Below are positions 42,301-57,300 of a stretch of DNA of 64,000 nucleotides, piece after piece. Every line of letters starts with the position of its first letter. The stretch's first letter is position 1. Below the pieces are notes generated by a model. The model worked only from the letters and a program-made list of their open reading frames with translations. It had not been told where the DNA came from and did not search any database. The stretch covers positions 147,850 to 211,849 of the forward strand of contig CAKOHE010000052.1 of the NCBI GenBank assembly GCA_934047225.1. The letters run 5' to 3'. The stretch comes from Ypsolopha sequella. Lineage: Eukaryota > Arthropoda > Insecta > Lepidoptera > Ypsolophidae. The translations under genes were made by a program, and so were the position numbers.

Positions 42301-45300
42301 TTAGTTGAAGCAGGAAATAACAATAAAAAATTATGGGAAGCTATAAAACACATTACACACACAAATAAAGTAAAAAATAAATCTACTGAGCTGCTACACT
42401 CACCTTCCCCTCAGTTATCCGTAGATAACGTAAACAACCATTTTGCAAACGCTGCTAAAAATTGAGCTTGTAAAATCCAGAAGCCCCCCGTAAATTATCC
42501 CAAAACAAATCCCCCAAAAACCCTCAATTCTTTTGTACTATTAAACATAGATGAAGGGGAATTAGAAAAACTTATAATTGGGCTAAAAATTGATTGTGCT
42601 GTAGGATGGGATAAAATCTCAAACAAAATATTAAAATCGTATAAAAATATTATAGTTCCACCTCTTACATATATCTTTCAATTATGCTTAAATTCAGTTA
42701 CCTTCCCCAAAGTGTTAAAAAATCAGTTATACTTCCTATACATAAGATCGGAGACAAGAATTTCGTTGACAATTATAGGCCAATCTCTATCCTTCCTTCT
42801 ATCTCAAAACTCCTAGAACGCATAATAAACTCGCGCCTTAGAGTCAATCAACCTTTTATCAGATTCTCAATTCGGTTTTCGCACTGGACGAAGTACTGAT
42901 GATGCAGTACATGAGCTCACTAGCTATGTTGTTGAGAATCTAGATAAGGGATCAAAAACTATTGGCATTTTCTTAGACCTTGCAAAGGCCTTCGATACGG
43001 TGTCTCTTCCTACTCTTATCAGCAAGCTGGAAAATATTGGCATAAGAGGTAACCAACTTAAGCCACTGCAGGATTATGTCAGTGAACGATATCAATGTGT
43101 CAAAATTGATAATCACATGAGCTCCGATTTACCAATTACTTTTGGTGTCCCGCAAGGCAGCATTCTAGGCCCCACTCTATTTCTCATATACATAAATGAC
43201 CTCTGTGATCTTAATCCTGCCCATGGAAAAATTGTCTCATATGCCGATGACACAGCTATTCTCTTTTCAAAAAGTACATGGGAGGATACTTATAATGCTG
43301 CACAGGACGGTTTTGATGAGGTAACCACTTGGCTCCGCACGAATTCTCTGACCCTGAACTCCAAGAAAACTAAATATATAACGAAACAAAATAATTGCTC
43401 ATTTTTGTACCGATACAAAACCTCAAAATTGCACATGCCCACCTTTAGAAAAAACGAATTATATTAAATATTTAGGAATAGTTTTGGATAACACTCTTAG
43501 CTTCGCCTCGCATATAGAATTAGTCTCCGCCAGGGTAAGGAAGCTAATTCATATTTTTAAAAACCTTCGTCATGTTGCAAACAATAAAATTATATAACAG
43601 GTTTATCTCTCTCTTTGCCAATCAATACTGACTTACTACATCACTTTATGGGGTGGAGCTCCAAAAAGTAGATTAATAATACTAGAAAGAGCACAGAGAG
43701 CCATTCTCAAAGTCAGCACCTTTCGCCCAAAACTCTTTCCTACAGATATTTTACTACATTCGTGCAATGTACTCTCCGTACTTCAACTCTTTATTCTGTA
43801 TACTATCCTTAAGCAACACTCTCATACCATATACGATCCTTCTCTCCTAACCCGTTGACGTAATGATAGAGTGTGTACTATACCGACGTTTAAACACGCT
43901 TACGTTAATAAATACCTTCCATTCCTCGGACCATATCCTTACAATAAAATAAATAAAATAATTAATATATACCCACTAAATAGAACACAATGTAAAGGAA
44001 CTGTCATTGAATTGCTTAAAAAACTAAATTACAGTGAAACAGAAGATTTATTAAATATATAAACCTAAAAGCTTCAAACTAAATCACTTTTCAGTCATGA
44101 TTTAAGTTCAAGTTTATTATTTTATTATTATGTAACTCTTTACTATTATTATTATTATTTTATTTTTCATACATACACATTGACACACCCTCTCACACTC
44201 ACACATATACACTCTACACCTACACACACAGAGAGGAACACCTTTCACATATTTACTTTAGTTTATTTTATTTTACACTATATAATTTTACTTGTCTCAC
44301 TCAATAAAACTATCATAAGATTCTGATTATTGGAAGAGCGCTGTTGCCTGAAACACCGGTCTAGAGTACTCTAGCACCTAGTTCGGGCACAGACGTACTT
44401 ACTGGCAACTTGTTTTATGTAACTTGTTTTTAAGTAATCATGTACCATCAAACACTGTAATATGATAATTTGATTTTGATTTAAATTTAAATAAACTATA
44501 AACCTGATGGTGACATGATGACATGATGGCACAAAACATGTTTTATTGGGTTCTCTCCAACGTTGATGTTCTTTAGTATCCATTGTGTAGAGAACTAATA
44601 CACAAAAATCAGAAGAAAAACACAATAGTCCAGTTTCAGTTCCAGTGGTCGTCGTAGTGGCTATCAAGATCTAATCCAGGGTACAAGGCGTAGGTAGTCG
44701 TCGAAGCAGGCAAATTCAAAGGTCAGGTGTGAGTAAGCAGTCGCAAAATTAAACAAAATACCATAAAAGAATAACAACACGAGAGGTTATGTTTTGGTGT
44801 CATTTTGTTACCATAGATTAATAACGGTTTTTTTATATGTAGGCAAAGGAAGTATTCGTATGCAGCTGTATAGCTCCGTATATCCAAAATTTAAAAGTTT
44901 TTATATTTTTTAATGTAATTAAAGCCACCTAAAAATTTTAGTTTTTTTTTCCTCGTATGGGGAAGGTTATGGCTATCAACAAAAAAATATTCAGGCACTT
45001 TCAATGATTTCATCCATTACCCATTGGTAATTTTTTTGTGTTAAATTTTTTATTCATACTTATAAACTTCAAACTTCCTATAAAGATTTCCTTAAAACAC
45101 TTCCTTTTAAGATTTCCATACAGGTAACCAGTAACCAGGTAACGCCGTAACCAGTGTATGTTGTTTAGTAGAACAAAAGTGCAGGCGGTTCCTTTTCGTG
45201 TGTTTTTTCTAACCCTACGTTGTGTTCGTGCTATGGGTCTATTACTTTAGCACTAACCGAACTGACTGGCATGACCGGAAAGCGATTACGACAGGACATA

Positions 45301-48300
45301 CCCTTCAATAAATTCAGATGATTCTCAACTTGAGGATCTCAAGAGAGGGTCATACAGTGACTGTAAACAGATAATTCAGAACCTCAGAATTGGCTGTATG
45401 GGCTAAGTTTCCTTTGCCTTTCCACTTTGTGGGATAAAAAAAAGAATTACCTTTGCCTGTCCAAAAATGGGACAAATTGAGGAAAAAAAAAAAAAGAAAA
45501 AAAAGAAATTGGCGGGAACTCGTAGACGAAAGAAACTTCTAGAAAGAAAATTCGTATTGATTTATTAAATTATCACCAACAAAGTTATTATTACGATTTA
45601 ATTAGTCCGAACATTGGTGTACTGCAAACGGCATGTAAGTGATGTTCAATAAATTATTCTTTGCCATTAAATATTATAAATCTCCACGAGCGGTAATTTG
45701 ATATTTTTCAGCTGCAAGCATGAGCCGTTCACTGCGTAAAAAGCCTCGTATCAGCTATTACGAACCTGATGAACCAAACTTAGATGAATATATCTGTGAG
45801 TATATCCCGTAGTTATTACGATGTGGATAGGTTTCACTCCCTGTGCCGCGAACAAAATTAACCTAACAGCTTGAGCTCGGCCTGCTGGCCCGTCCCTACT
45901 TATTATTCTTAAGTGCCCCCATGTCTACATCCTAGGTGCCTTAGCCTAAAACCATTTTACTTTCTACAATCAAGCTACTCCGTTGGTTTTAGAGCATGCC
46001 CAATTCTAGCAATGTCTATTAAGAGCGGTTTTGCAGCTGGATTGTGAAAAACCCGCCTTTTTCTAATTAATCAAAACAGAACATTTAAATTCAAAATTCA
46101 CTCAATAGTTATTCAACAAAACCTCATTACCTTTGTATTGTGTATTCTGTCATTGAAAAGTTTCCATCGGTTTCTTTACATAAGAATTTCAAAATTTTGG
46201 AACTTTTTGAATTTAAAACATTTTGAAATTCTAATATACAGAAAGCAATGGAAACTTTGCGATGACAGAATACACAATACAAAGGAAATAGGGTTTTATT
46301 GAATAACTTTTGAGTGAATGTTGAATTTAAGTGTTCTGTTTCGATTCACAGTACATTAAGCAGGGCCTACTGAAAAAGGCATATTATAAAATAAATGAAT
46401 ATTTGGATGATGGTGAAGCATGGTGTTATAGTGATACTGATTTTATTGATAGTAAATAATAATTTAATTAATTAATATAATTTCCTAACTATTGATTCCT
46501 CTTAAGAGTTAACATTAATTAATTACAGACTGTAAAAGGAAATAGACTATATGAGACAGGTAGGCAAAGATATATATGTTTTTCTTTTTTCATTAACCTG
46601 AATTCCTGCTGTCTTGTATTTTCTTATCCCTTGGTTAAAGTAGATATAAGTAATTTGATGTATAGTATAAGTTTATGTTAAAAAAAAAAGATATGATCTT
46701 GCCAAGTTTCTTGCCCGTTCTTCTTAGCAAGACTAATCGAATGGGCGGAGGTAGGCATGTATTTATATATGTAACCTATTACTATGTAGTATATAGGATG
46801 GGATTTGGTCGGCTGCCTGGATTCGTGCTGGGGGCTCGGTTGGTGATCATTGAACCTGTTCCTGGTCCCTGGCCAGGTCTCCGGTATGGGTTCGGGCGGT
46901 TGATTGGATTTCACCTTGTATAATAACATTTTACCTATAATTTTAATCGTATATATATTGCTACATAAATTAAATAAACATTTAATCTAAGTAGTTCATG
47001 TACATTTATTATTTTATTACATATATTTTTATAAGATTAAAATTTGACTTGTGAAACGTGTATTATATATACCTACTTTGCAAAATAAACTTTTTGAATT
47101 TTGAATTTTGATTCTGGAAAAAGGTGGGTTTTTCACAATCCGGCTGCTAAGAGGATTTAAATACACATGCTACTGCTACTAAGTAATCACTTGCTTGGTA
47201 ATAGCAGCATAATGACATATTATGATATAGTTTGATAGTATTATTTATTTATTTGCATAAAATTTGTTATACATTGCAGTAAATGTACTGTACTCTAGTA
47301 CTGTATGAACCGTCTAAAAAACTTTCGATCCAGGAATATATCTTTGCGTTGTGCTGGAAACCGGAGAACGAAGGATCTGCAGTTTGTTGTCCTCAGTGAC
47401 TGCAGTACCCTCCCCCCATGCTATTCCCAGCTAATAGGTTATGTTAGCTTGTTTGTAAAATGATGAAAATAAATATTGAAAGTTGACCCTTAGTCTTTTA
47501 AATTATTATAATTACATAAGAAAACAGTTAAATTAAATTTTAGTGAGATATATTTCGGGCCACTCGGGCCCGGCATCAGTCCCGAGTGGCCCGAAATATA
47601 TCTCACTAAAATTTAATTTAACTGTTTTCTTATGTAATTATAATAATTTAAAATGATGAAAGGGTTTCAGGGCTACCGGGTGTAGAAATGGGGACTCTAA
47701 ACCAAACTCAGTTGGTTTTTGAGCATACTTACCGAGATGCAGGTGGAAGCGGGTGTGTTTTTGAACTGGGTACTAATGCATTTTTAGCAAATGATCAATT
47801 TAAGCGTGCGCTTAGGCTGCTAAACACAACTAAAATAAGCATGATCTCCTTGAGCATGGTCTTATAGTGGCATGTCTATTCATAAATCTCCCAAAAAAGT
47901 TTGCTTAATTTACTACATATCTATGATTATATTTATCTATTTATTACTATTAAAACTATTAAAAAAAAATTATAATTCGATATATTTCGGCCCTCGGTAT
48001 GAGGCCGTCATCAGTCGAATGTAAAAAAATAGTGACATATAATTTAGTTATCATAATAAAAATAAAAAAGTAAAAGTGACACTTGTGAGCAATTTTAGTT
48101 TTAAACTATTTTCTAAAAAATAAAAAATAATAATAAATAACAAATTATATTTATCTGTGATGATTATAGATATCTAATTTATAAACCAAAATACCCATTG
48201 ACTTTTCCATCGACTTCACCAACTTAAAGCGTCTTATTGTTAACTTATTTATCAATTATAAACTAACTGTTTCAGTTTGCTCCGACTGCAAAGATTTTGT

Positions 48301-51300
48301 GTATGAATACTGCTCCATACATGGGGCCCTGCTGGTCATACCTGATGATGTGGTAAGACAACTATGTATACAACGTGTAACAGAAAGGTGTAACCATATT
48401 TGAAGAGCTTGTTCAATCAATGATATAGAACAACTTTTACTATGGAACAAACCCTGTATTCCGAAAAAAATAATAATTACTGTTTCATAGAAAAATGCAA
48501 TGCCGCTCGGCCGAAATGTATGGAAGGATCGATTTTTTTTTGAGATTTCGGGGTTGGCTCCATAGTAAAAGTTGTTCTATATCATTGACTGAATAAATTG
48601 TTATGTACAATAAATTGCCATTAGAAATCACTAGACTTCGGCCAGCGGATGTTAAAATTAAATTAAAATGTTATTTTGAATCAAATCCGTTTTATTCAAT
48701 AAATGAGTACATCGCTAAGCAATTGACTAAATGTTCATTCTCTGCTTGATATAATTACATAGGTATAACCTCGTCGACAAATCATTTCCAATCATATTTA
48801 ACAATATAATTCATATTCTATTGACATAACTTTTAAATTTAGTTTTGTAACTAATTTTAATTTAGCATATTTATTAAACCTATCTTATCATTAAGATACA
48901 TATTATATGTAATATTTGACATGCCTCATGTTACATTCTCTGTTATAGTGGTCAATAAATTAATTACTGATTACTGATTAAACTCTTCAAATATGGTTAC
49001 ACCTTTTTGTTACACGTTGTATACTATAAGAACTTCCTAATATACCTATGGATGAAATTGTATACCAGTTTACTATAAAACCGTAACCTTGTCCAGGTCC
49101 CAGCTATCACCAACTTACCCTCCTATGTGCCACGGTCTGCACTCACAATTCCTCATGTTTTCCTGCATCTAGCTTTCTCTAACATACCAGGTTTGTGTAT
49201 ACTTGTTACCTACTTTCTCTAACATACCAGGTTTGTGTACACTTGTTACCTACTTTCTCTAACATACCAGGTTTGTGTACACTTGTTACCTACTTTCTCT
49301 AACATACCAGGTTTGTGTACACTTGTTACCTAGTTTCTCTAACATACCAGGTTTGTGTACACTTGTTACCTACTTTCTCTAACATACCAGGTTTGTGTAC
49401 ACTTGTTACCTACTTTCTCTAACATACCAGAGGGCCTATTACGTATCTTTAGTTGCCGTTTGAACTGGGTGCCTATCATCAAAGATATAGAAATACTATC
49501 GAATTCCGATTGTCTAAGGATATGTTCGCACTTAAAGTAACGACACAGTTCGTAAATAGTTTAATACCCACTAAAAGCAATTTTGAAAGTTCCGTCTTTA
49601 GCTATGTTTTTGATGATAGGTACCTAGTCCAGTTGGCAACTAAAGATACAGAATAGAGGGGCAGGTTTGTGTACACTTGTTACCTACTTTCTCTAACATA
49701 CCAGGTTTGTGTACACTTGTTACCTACTTTCTCTAACATACCAGGTTTGTGTACACTTGTTACCTACTTTCTCTAACATACCAGGTTTGTGTACACTTGT
49801 TACCTACTTTTCCTCCATAACATGTTGATGGACAGTTGTGTCGATTCGGTATCACGACTTAATTTATTTGACAGGACTAACCTCATTTTAATCGCCCTGT
49901 CTTTTTCTTTCTTTATCTGTATATATAAAATTCAAAGTCCTGACTGACTGACTGACTGACTGACTGACTGACTGACTGACTGACTGACTGACTTATATAT
50001 CAACGCACAGCCTAAACCACTGGTCCTAGAGACTTGAAATTTTGCATATAGATACCTTATATAGTATAGGCATCCACTAAGAAAGGATTTTTCAAAATTC
50101 ACCCTCTAAGGGGGTGAAACGGGGGTCCAAAGTTTATATGGGGAAACAAGATTAGTTAGACTATTTTATTCGAGACTTCACAAGAGTACTCCTATCTATA
50201 AATGAGTAAACATGTGTTTCAGGTTTTTTCAGAATTCCACCCCTAAAAGGGGGAAATGGGGTGACAAATTCTGAAAATCAACATGGGTATCGTTTGTATG
50301 GTTTATCGGGTCGCTGATTACGAAAACAACAACTATTTCTAAATCCAACGAAGTGGACGTGAAATACCATCATCCCCTGTTGGGGTGCGATGGGGTTGAT
50401 ATGTTGAAATGTGTAAATATCAATATGGGTGTCGTTTTTATGGTTTTTTGGGACGTTAATTATGAAAATGGCATCGATTTTGAAATTTAATATAGTGGAC
50501 ATGAAAATTCTTGAAAGTATGTGTGCCAGAGCAAATCGGCTGTAACAGACGAACAGACAGACAGCCACACAAGTGATCCTATTAGGGTTCCATTTTTTCC
50601 TTTTGAGGTATCTATCTATCTATATATCCACAATCTATCTATATCTTTCAATATCCCAGCAAAATATTTTTGGAATGGAAGGTTGAAGGGGTTGGACCAC
50701 GGGGTACCAAAAAAAGTTATTTTTTATGTGAATACTTTGACGGCCTGTTTCTCCCAAACGGCTAGACTTAGACCCATGTTGATGGGTGTCTAGGAAAAGG
50801 TTTCGACGAGATCTACCCGCCGAAAGTGTCAAAACTTTACAGGCCCGTATCTCCCAAACAGCTAATGCTATAGACCCATGTTCATGGTACTCTAAGAAAA
50901 GGGCTCGGCAAGATCTAAAGTCGAAAAAAAAAATTGCCAAACATTTGATCGGCCATATCTCCCGAAAGGCTAATTGTAGGGAGTTCGGGTTTCAACTATT
51001 GTGATCGGTCAAGCTGGGGCTATATGACCAAAAAAAAAATTAAACAGTTTTGACAGTTTTTTGACAGGTCCAAAAAAAGTATCCCGATTTGCATAAAACT
51101 CAAGGGGCATTCGGGGTCGCCAATTACGCTGCTGTATTCAAATTTGAAATTTTTTGACAACTGATAGGGATTTTGACACTCTTTCGGAAAAACTTTGATC
51201 GGTGAGTCCGTTTGGCATTCTGGTGAGGCCGAAAAACGAGCATGTGAGGACGGAGAACGCGCCCGCGAGGCCGAAGGCCGAGCAGGGCGCGTTCGTAGTC

Positions 51301-54300
51301 TGAGCATGCAAGTTTTTCGGCCGAGCACTACACCTTGACTCCCAGAGGGAGTGAGAGCACTTATAATGTTTGTTTCTGAAAAAAATGTAATTTTTTTCCT
51401 GTAGGCCACGCGGGCGAAGCCGCGGGCAGAAGCTAGTCGTTTATAATTTTATTACACAATATATCTTTAAATATATAAATTAAATAAAAGAAAATTATAA
51501 CTTGAAATATATTTGTATAGTCTTTAAATGTTAGGAACAGAAGCTAAAAAAAAAAAATTTGGAAAAATTCAAGTTTTGACAGCACTAAAACTAAAATTAA
51601 AGCCTTCAAAATTGGCTACAATATATCTTTAAATATATTTCAAGTTGTAATTTTCTTTTATTTATTGTATATATTTAAAGATATAAACTTAATTTTCTTG
51701 ATTACAAAATACTTGAAATTCAAGTTATAATTTTCTTTTATTTATTGTATATATTTAAAGATATATTGTAGCCAATTTTGAAGGCTTTAATTTTAGTTTT
51801 AGTGCTGTCAAAACTTGAATTTTTCCAAATTTTTTTTTTTATCTTCTGTTCCTAACATTTAAAGACTATTTTGTAATCAAGAAAATTAAGTTTTGACAGC
51901 ACTAAAACTAAAATTAAAGCCTTCAAAATCGGCTTTAATGTGTAATTATAAATAAAAAGCTAATTAGGGCATACTATATATTTATTAAAGTATTACTCTT
52001 TCTTTATCGAAAAGACATGGACAGAATGCTTAAATTAAGTTTAGTCGTGTCAAATAAGTAAAGTTGTGTTACCTTATTATTGGTTTATATTATTGGTTTA
52101 CCTTGCTGTAACACTATTAATTTTAACTAATGTGGCAAACTGATCAAACTGATCAGCACTGCAAGTTGCTTCAACTTGTAGCATTTGCTGAGCTTGCTCC
52201 TTTTTGCCATTTTATATTGTGTTGTACTGTCTTATTTTTTTTTGGGTTCCGTACCCAAAGGATAACCAACGGGACCCTATTACGAAGACTCCGCTGTCCA
52301 TCCGTCTGTCACCAAGCTGTATGTCATAAACCGTGATAGTTAGACAGTAGAAATTTTCACAGATGATGTATTACTGTTTCTGCTATAACTAATACTAAAA
52401 AACCGACCAAGTGCGAGTCGGACTCGCGCACGAAGGGTTCCGTACAATTACCTATAAAAACAGCAAAAAAATCACGTTTTTTGTATGGGAGCCCCTTAAA
52501 TATTTATTTTATTCTGTTTTTTAGTATTTGTTGTTATAGCGGCAACAGAAATACATCATCTTTGAAAATTTCAACTGTCTAACTATCACGGTTCATGAGA
52601 TACAGCCTGGTGACAGACGGACAGACAGACGGACAGTGGAGTCTTAGTAATAGGGTCCCGTTGGTTACCCTTTGGGTACGGAACCCTAAAAACAGAGTGA
52701 AATAAATATTTAAGGGGGCTCCATGCAACAAACGTGATTTTTTCACGTTTTTATAGATAATGGTACGGAACCCTTCATTTGCGAGTCCGACTCGCACTTG
52801 GCCGATTTTTTATACGTTCTGTGGCAAACAAACTCATTTCACTTTCACTTTTTCATACAATGCCTATAGGCGTAATGTCACAACACACATCAAAATGCCT
52901 ATGTTATGAAACAGTATAAACTATTGTACAGTGGAGACCACATCAAGCTATACAGGGTGAATTTTTTAAAACGGGACAGTAAGGGCAGGTACCTTAACCG
53001 TTATAGTTACAGGAAAACGCTTTTAGGAGACTATCCATACATTTTCAAGATATTCTGAACTGCATTTACAGATTTTGGAAAAAATGTACAGTCAGCAAGA
53101 AAATGGTCATTTTAAACAAAAACTTGTTTTTGATGCCAATCGATCCTGTTTCTTATAAGGATCAAAAGTCTCTACTGGACCGACTGAGGTTTGAGTACTA
53201 GAAATGTCAGAAATCGCAAAAAGCTTTTCCCATACATTTGTACGGGGGCATAAGATAATTACAGCTTTTGTTAAGCTGGCCTCGTGGCTTACTGTACCTA
53301 GTAGCAAAAGCGCCTACCTAAGTAGACAATCATCATAGTTGCATCGATAATCTTCTATAACTTCTCTTTTTTCAATCCGGGTTTGCTGGAAGAAATTTCT
53401 TTTTAGAGATAAGCTCGCCTATGTACATGATGTATCTAAGTACTTTGTAAAAATGATGTTTTGTGTGTACAAAGAATATGAATATGAACATTAGAACTAA
53501 AACAAATAATAATAAAATAAATCATTTTAATATGTATTTTAGACACAGACAAACATAACTTACATTTGGATGATCTACGAAATAAATTGCTCAAAATGAT
53601 CGCTGTTTCCAAGAATACATAAGTTCACTCGTTTTTGTACTGAGCTAGTAGCAGCCGATAATTTTCTTGGATGGATATCATTTAAAATCCTTTAGGTAGC
53701 CCCACAGAAAAAAATCGAGAGGCGTTAGATGTAATGTATGTAATGAATGAGAAAAGTTTTTTGCGATTTCTGACATTTCTAGTACTCAAACCTCAGTCGG
53801 TCCAGTAGAGACTTTTGATCCTTATAAGAAACAGGATCGATTGGCATCAAAAAAGTTTTTGTTTAAAATTACCATTTTCTTGCTGACTGTACATTTTTTC
53901 CAAAATCTGTAAATGCAGTTCAGAATATCTTAAAAATTTATGGATAGTCTCCTAAAAGCGTTTTCCTGTAACTATAACGGTTAAGGTACCTGCCCTTACT
54001 GTCCCGTCTCAAAAATTCACCCTGTACACTTGCAGTACGACATTAGGCCCTACAGAGAAGAATATAAGATAGGTACTCGTACAAAGTCCAATGTGTCTTA
54101 CTTGATGCGGTCTCCACTGTACTTACTATGAGAATTTTTGTTGTGACAATAGTCACTTCTGTGGTGACAGTACTAATGTCTATTATTTTATTGTTTTTGA
54201 CTTCTGCTAAAGGGCGGGGCCGTCCATTAATCACGTGATAGTTTTTAGCAACTTTTTAACTCCCCCCCCATGGTGATACGTGGTGAGGTTTTAGACTATC

Positions 54301-57300
54301 CCTCCCCTACCCAAAATCACGTGTATTTTTTTGGTAATATATTAAAAAATTCAGAATATTATCTTTAAATTAAATTATATCTTTTCAATGCATTTGCTCG
54401 TAAAGGCCCACTTTTTATGCATCAAAACCGAACAAAAAGTCGATTATTTTGCCCTAGGGCTTTATTATTATTATTTTTTTTAATTTATTTACAATGGTTG
54501 GCTAACCTGCAGACTTTCCTGTGTACCATAGATATTATACTTTTTTTTTTCCACTGTTTAACGGCTCTGGATACAGTCCTTTTGAGCCAATTATAATTTA
54601 AAGTTCACAAGATTATATTTGTTTTCATTTCCTCACACTATGCATTGAAAAACGTAGTATGATACACGGGCGTAAAAGCAATAAATTACTCGGTTACGTT
54701 TAAAACACTCGCTACGCTCGTGTTTTAAATCGTCCTCGTAATTTATTCCTTTGCGCCCTAGTAGCATAAACTACTATTAACTATATCTACAAATATTGCT
54801 ATGATCTACAACAACATACAGTAGGTGATCAAAATAAATGTACAATTTAACTAATTAATTATATCTTAAATTACTTATTCCTAGATGAACTTAAAATTAT
54901 TTACAATTTAATATTATTTACTTATACAAGGTGTAACAGAAAGGTGTAACCATATTTGAAAAGCTTATTCAGTCAATGGTAAAGAACAACTTTTACTATG
55001 GAACAAATCCTGTATCTCGAAAAATAAAATCAACTTCTTCATAGAAAAATGCAATGCCGCTAGGCTGAAATGTATGGAAGAACAGATTTTTTTTTGAGAT
55101 TTCAGGTTTGGCTCCATAGTAAAAGTTGTTCTATACCATTGACTGAATAAGCTCTTCAAATATGGTTGCACCTTTCTGTTACACCTTGTATAAATTTCCA
55201 CAAAATGTAAACTAACCCGTAGGAAGTAAGGAAAAACGATCGTCGACAGCTCAACAGCATAAAAGTTCATGTCACAAAAGAAGTCAAGTTTTTATTTTTT
55301 ATTGGAATATGAACCAAACTGCCTTCACCTGCGGGACTTTTTTCGTGACAAGAACAAAAAAACGGCGCCGTTTTTGGCTTTAGCAATTTTGGCAATGTGT
55401 AGACCGGTCACTACGATGATAATAAACAAAAACCGGCCAAGTGCGAGTCGGACTCGCGCATGAAGGATTCTGTACCATTATCTATAAAAACGGCAAAAGA
55501 AACATGTCTGTTGTATGGGAGCCCCCTTAAATATTTATTTTATTCTGTTTTTTAGTATTAGTTGTTATAGCGGAACAGAAATACATCATCTGTGAAAATT
55601 TCAACTGTCTTACTATCACGGTTCATGAGTTACAGCCTGGTGACAGACGGACAGACGGACAGACAGACGGACAGCGGAGTCGTAATAGGGTCCCGTTGGT
55701 TACCCTTTGGGTACGGAACCCTAAAAAACGAAGCAGATGGACAGACTGACAGACGGACAAAAATTCAAGAAACGGTAGTTTTGGTGTTTAGTGCTCAGTA
55801 CAACCATAGTAAAACTGGTTTTACTATGGTACAACACTAGGTGATTATATAAGGTCTTTCAATTGAAATTGAAAGTAATTTAGGAGGTGATTCAGTATCG
55901 TTAATACATCACATTCCACTGCAAAGTACTTTTTTATGCACGAACTTTTTCTTCACTTGTCCATACAAACTGAGTCAGCTGATTGGACCACTTTGTACTG
56001 AGAAGTGAAAAAAAAGTTCGCGCAATTAAAAGTGCTTTGCAGTGGAATGTGATGTATTAACGATACTGAATCACCTCCTAAATTACTTTCAATTTAAATT
56101 GAAAGACCTTATATAAACCATTTCATTTAAAATAAAATAAAAAAATGTAAAGAAAACTTTTTTTATTACTTCATTATAATTATTAGTATTAGTATAGATA
56201 TACTGGGTGTAATGATGACCTGCTCAGAAAATGAAACCACATGTAGGGAATACCTCTACAAAGCCATAAAAAAAACAATTTCGAGAAAATATTTCTGTTT
56301 ACAAAAATTTGTTTTCTCGAGCAAAATAAATCGTGTTCCAAGTGTGCACCTTCTCTTCCAGTATTACTACATGTCGGTAACCTGCACGAAGCGGCAACAT
56401 CGCATTTTTTAAGCCTGTTAAAAAAACGTGGTTAGTACGTTGCACTTGTGAGCGAAACTAAATTAATTATTAATTTGTAGATGTATTAATAGGAATGTCG
56501 AAATGAAATTTAGTACAAAGAGCCCTCATAACATCCCCTATACGTGGTTTCATTTTCTGAGCAGCCCCTCTATTCTGTATCTTTAGTTGCCAACTGGACT
56601 AGATGCCTATCATCAAAAACATAGCTAAAAACTGAAATTTCAAAATTGCCATTAATGGGTACTGAACTACTTACAAACCGTGTCGTCACTTCAAGTGCGA
56701 ATATATCCTAAAACAATCGGAATTCGATAGTATATGTATGTTTTTGATGATAGACACCCAGTCCAGATGGCAACTTGAGATACATAATAGGCCCTCAGCG
56801 GGCCTATTGTGTATCTCTAGTTGCCTTCTGGACTGGGTGTCTATCATCAAAAACATAGATATACTATCGAATTCCGATGTCCTAAGGATATTTTCGCACT
56901 TGAAGTGACGACACAGATTGTTAATAGTTCAATACCCACTAAAGGCAATTTTGAAATTTCAGTTTTTAGCTATGTTTTTGATGATAGGCACCTCGTGCAG
57001 TTGGCAACTAAAGATACAGAATAGGGGGGCTGGTCATCATTACATGGTGTATATAATTTTACTACAATTTATATAACTACAGATGCCGGCCTGGGTGTAT
57101 TCAGTACGTTAACGCTGCCAGCTGGTGTGCGCTTCGGTCCCTACCGTGGTGAGCGGACACAGGACATCGACTCCAACTATTGTTGGCAGGTGAGTGTCTG
57201 AAATATATCTTACTAGCGACCTGCCCCAGTTTCGCACAGGTGCAATGCTGATACTAAATATACTACAGAATGTCTTTAAACTGTAAAATTATACATATAA

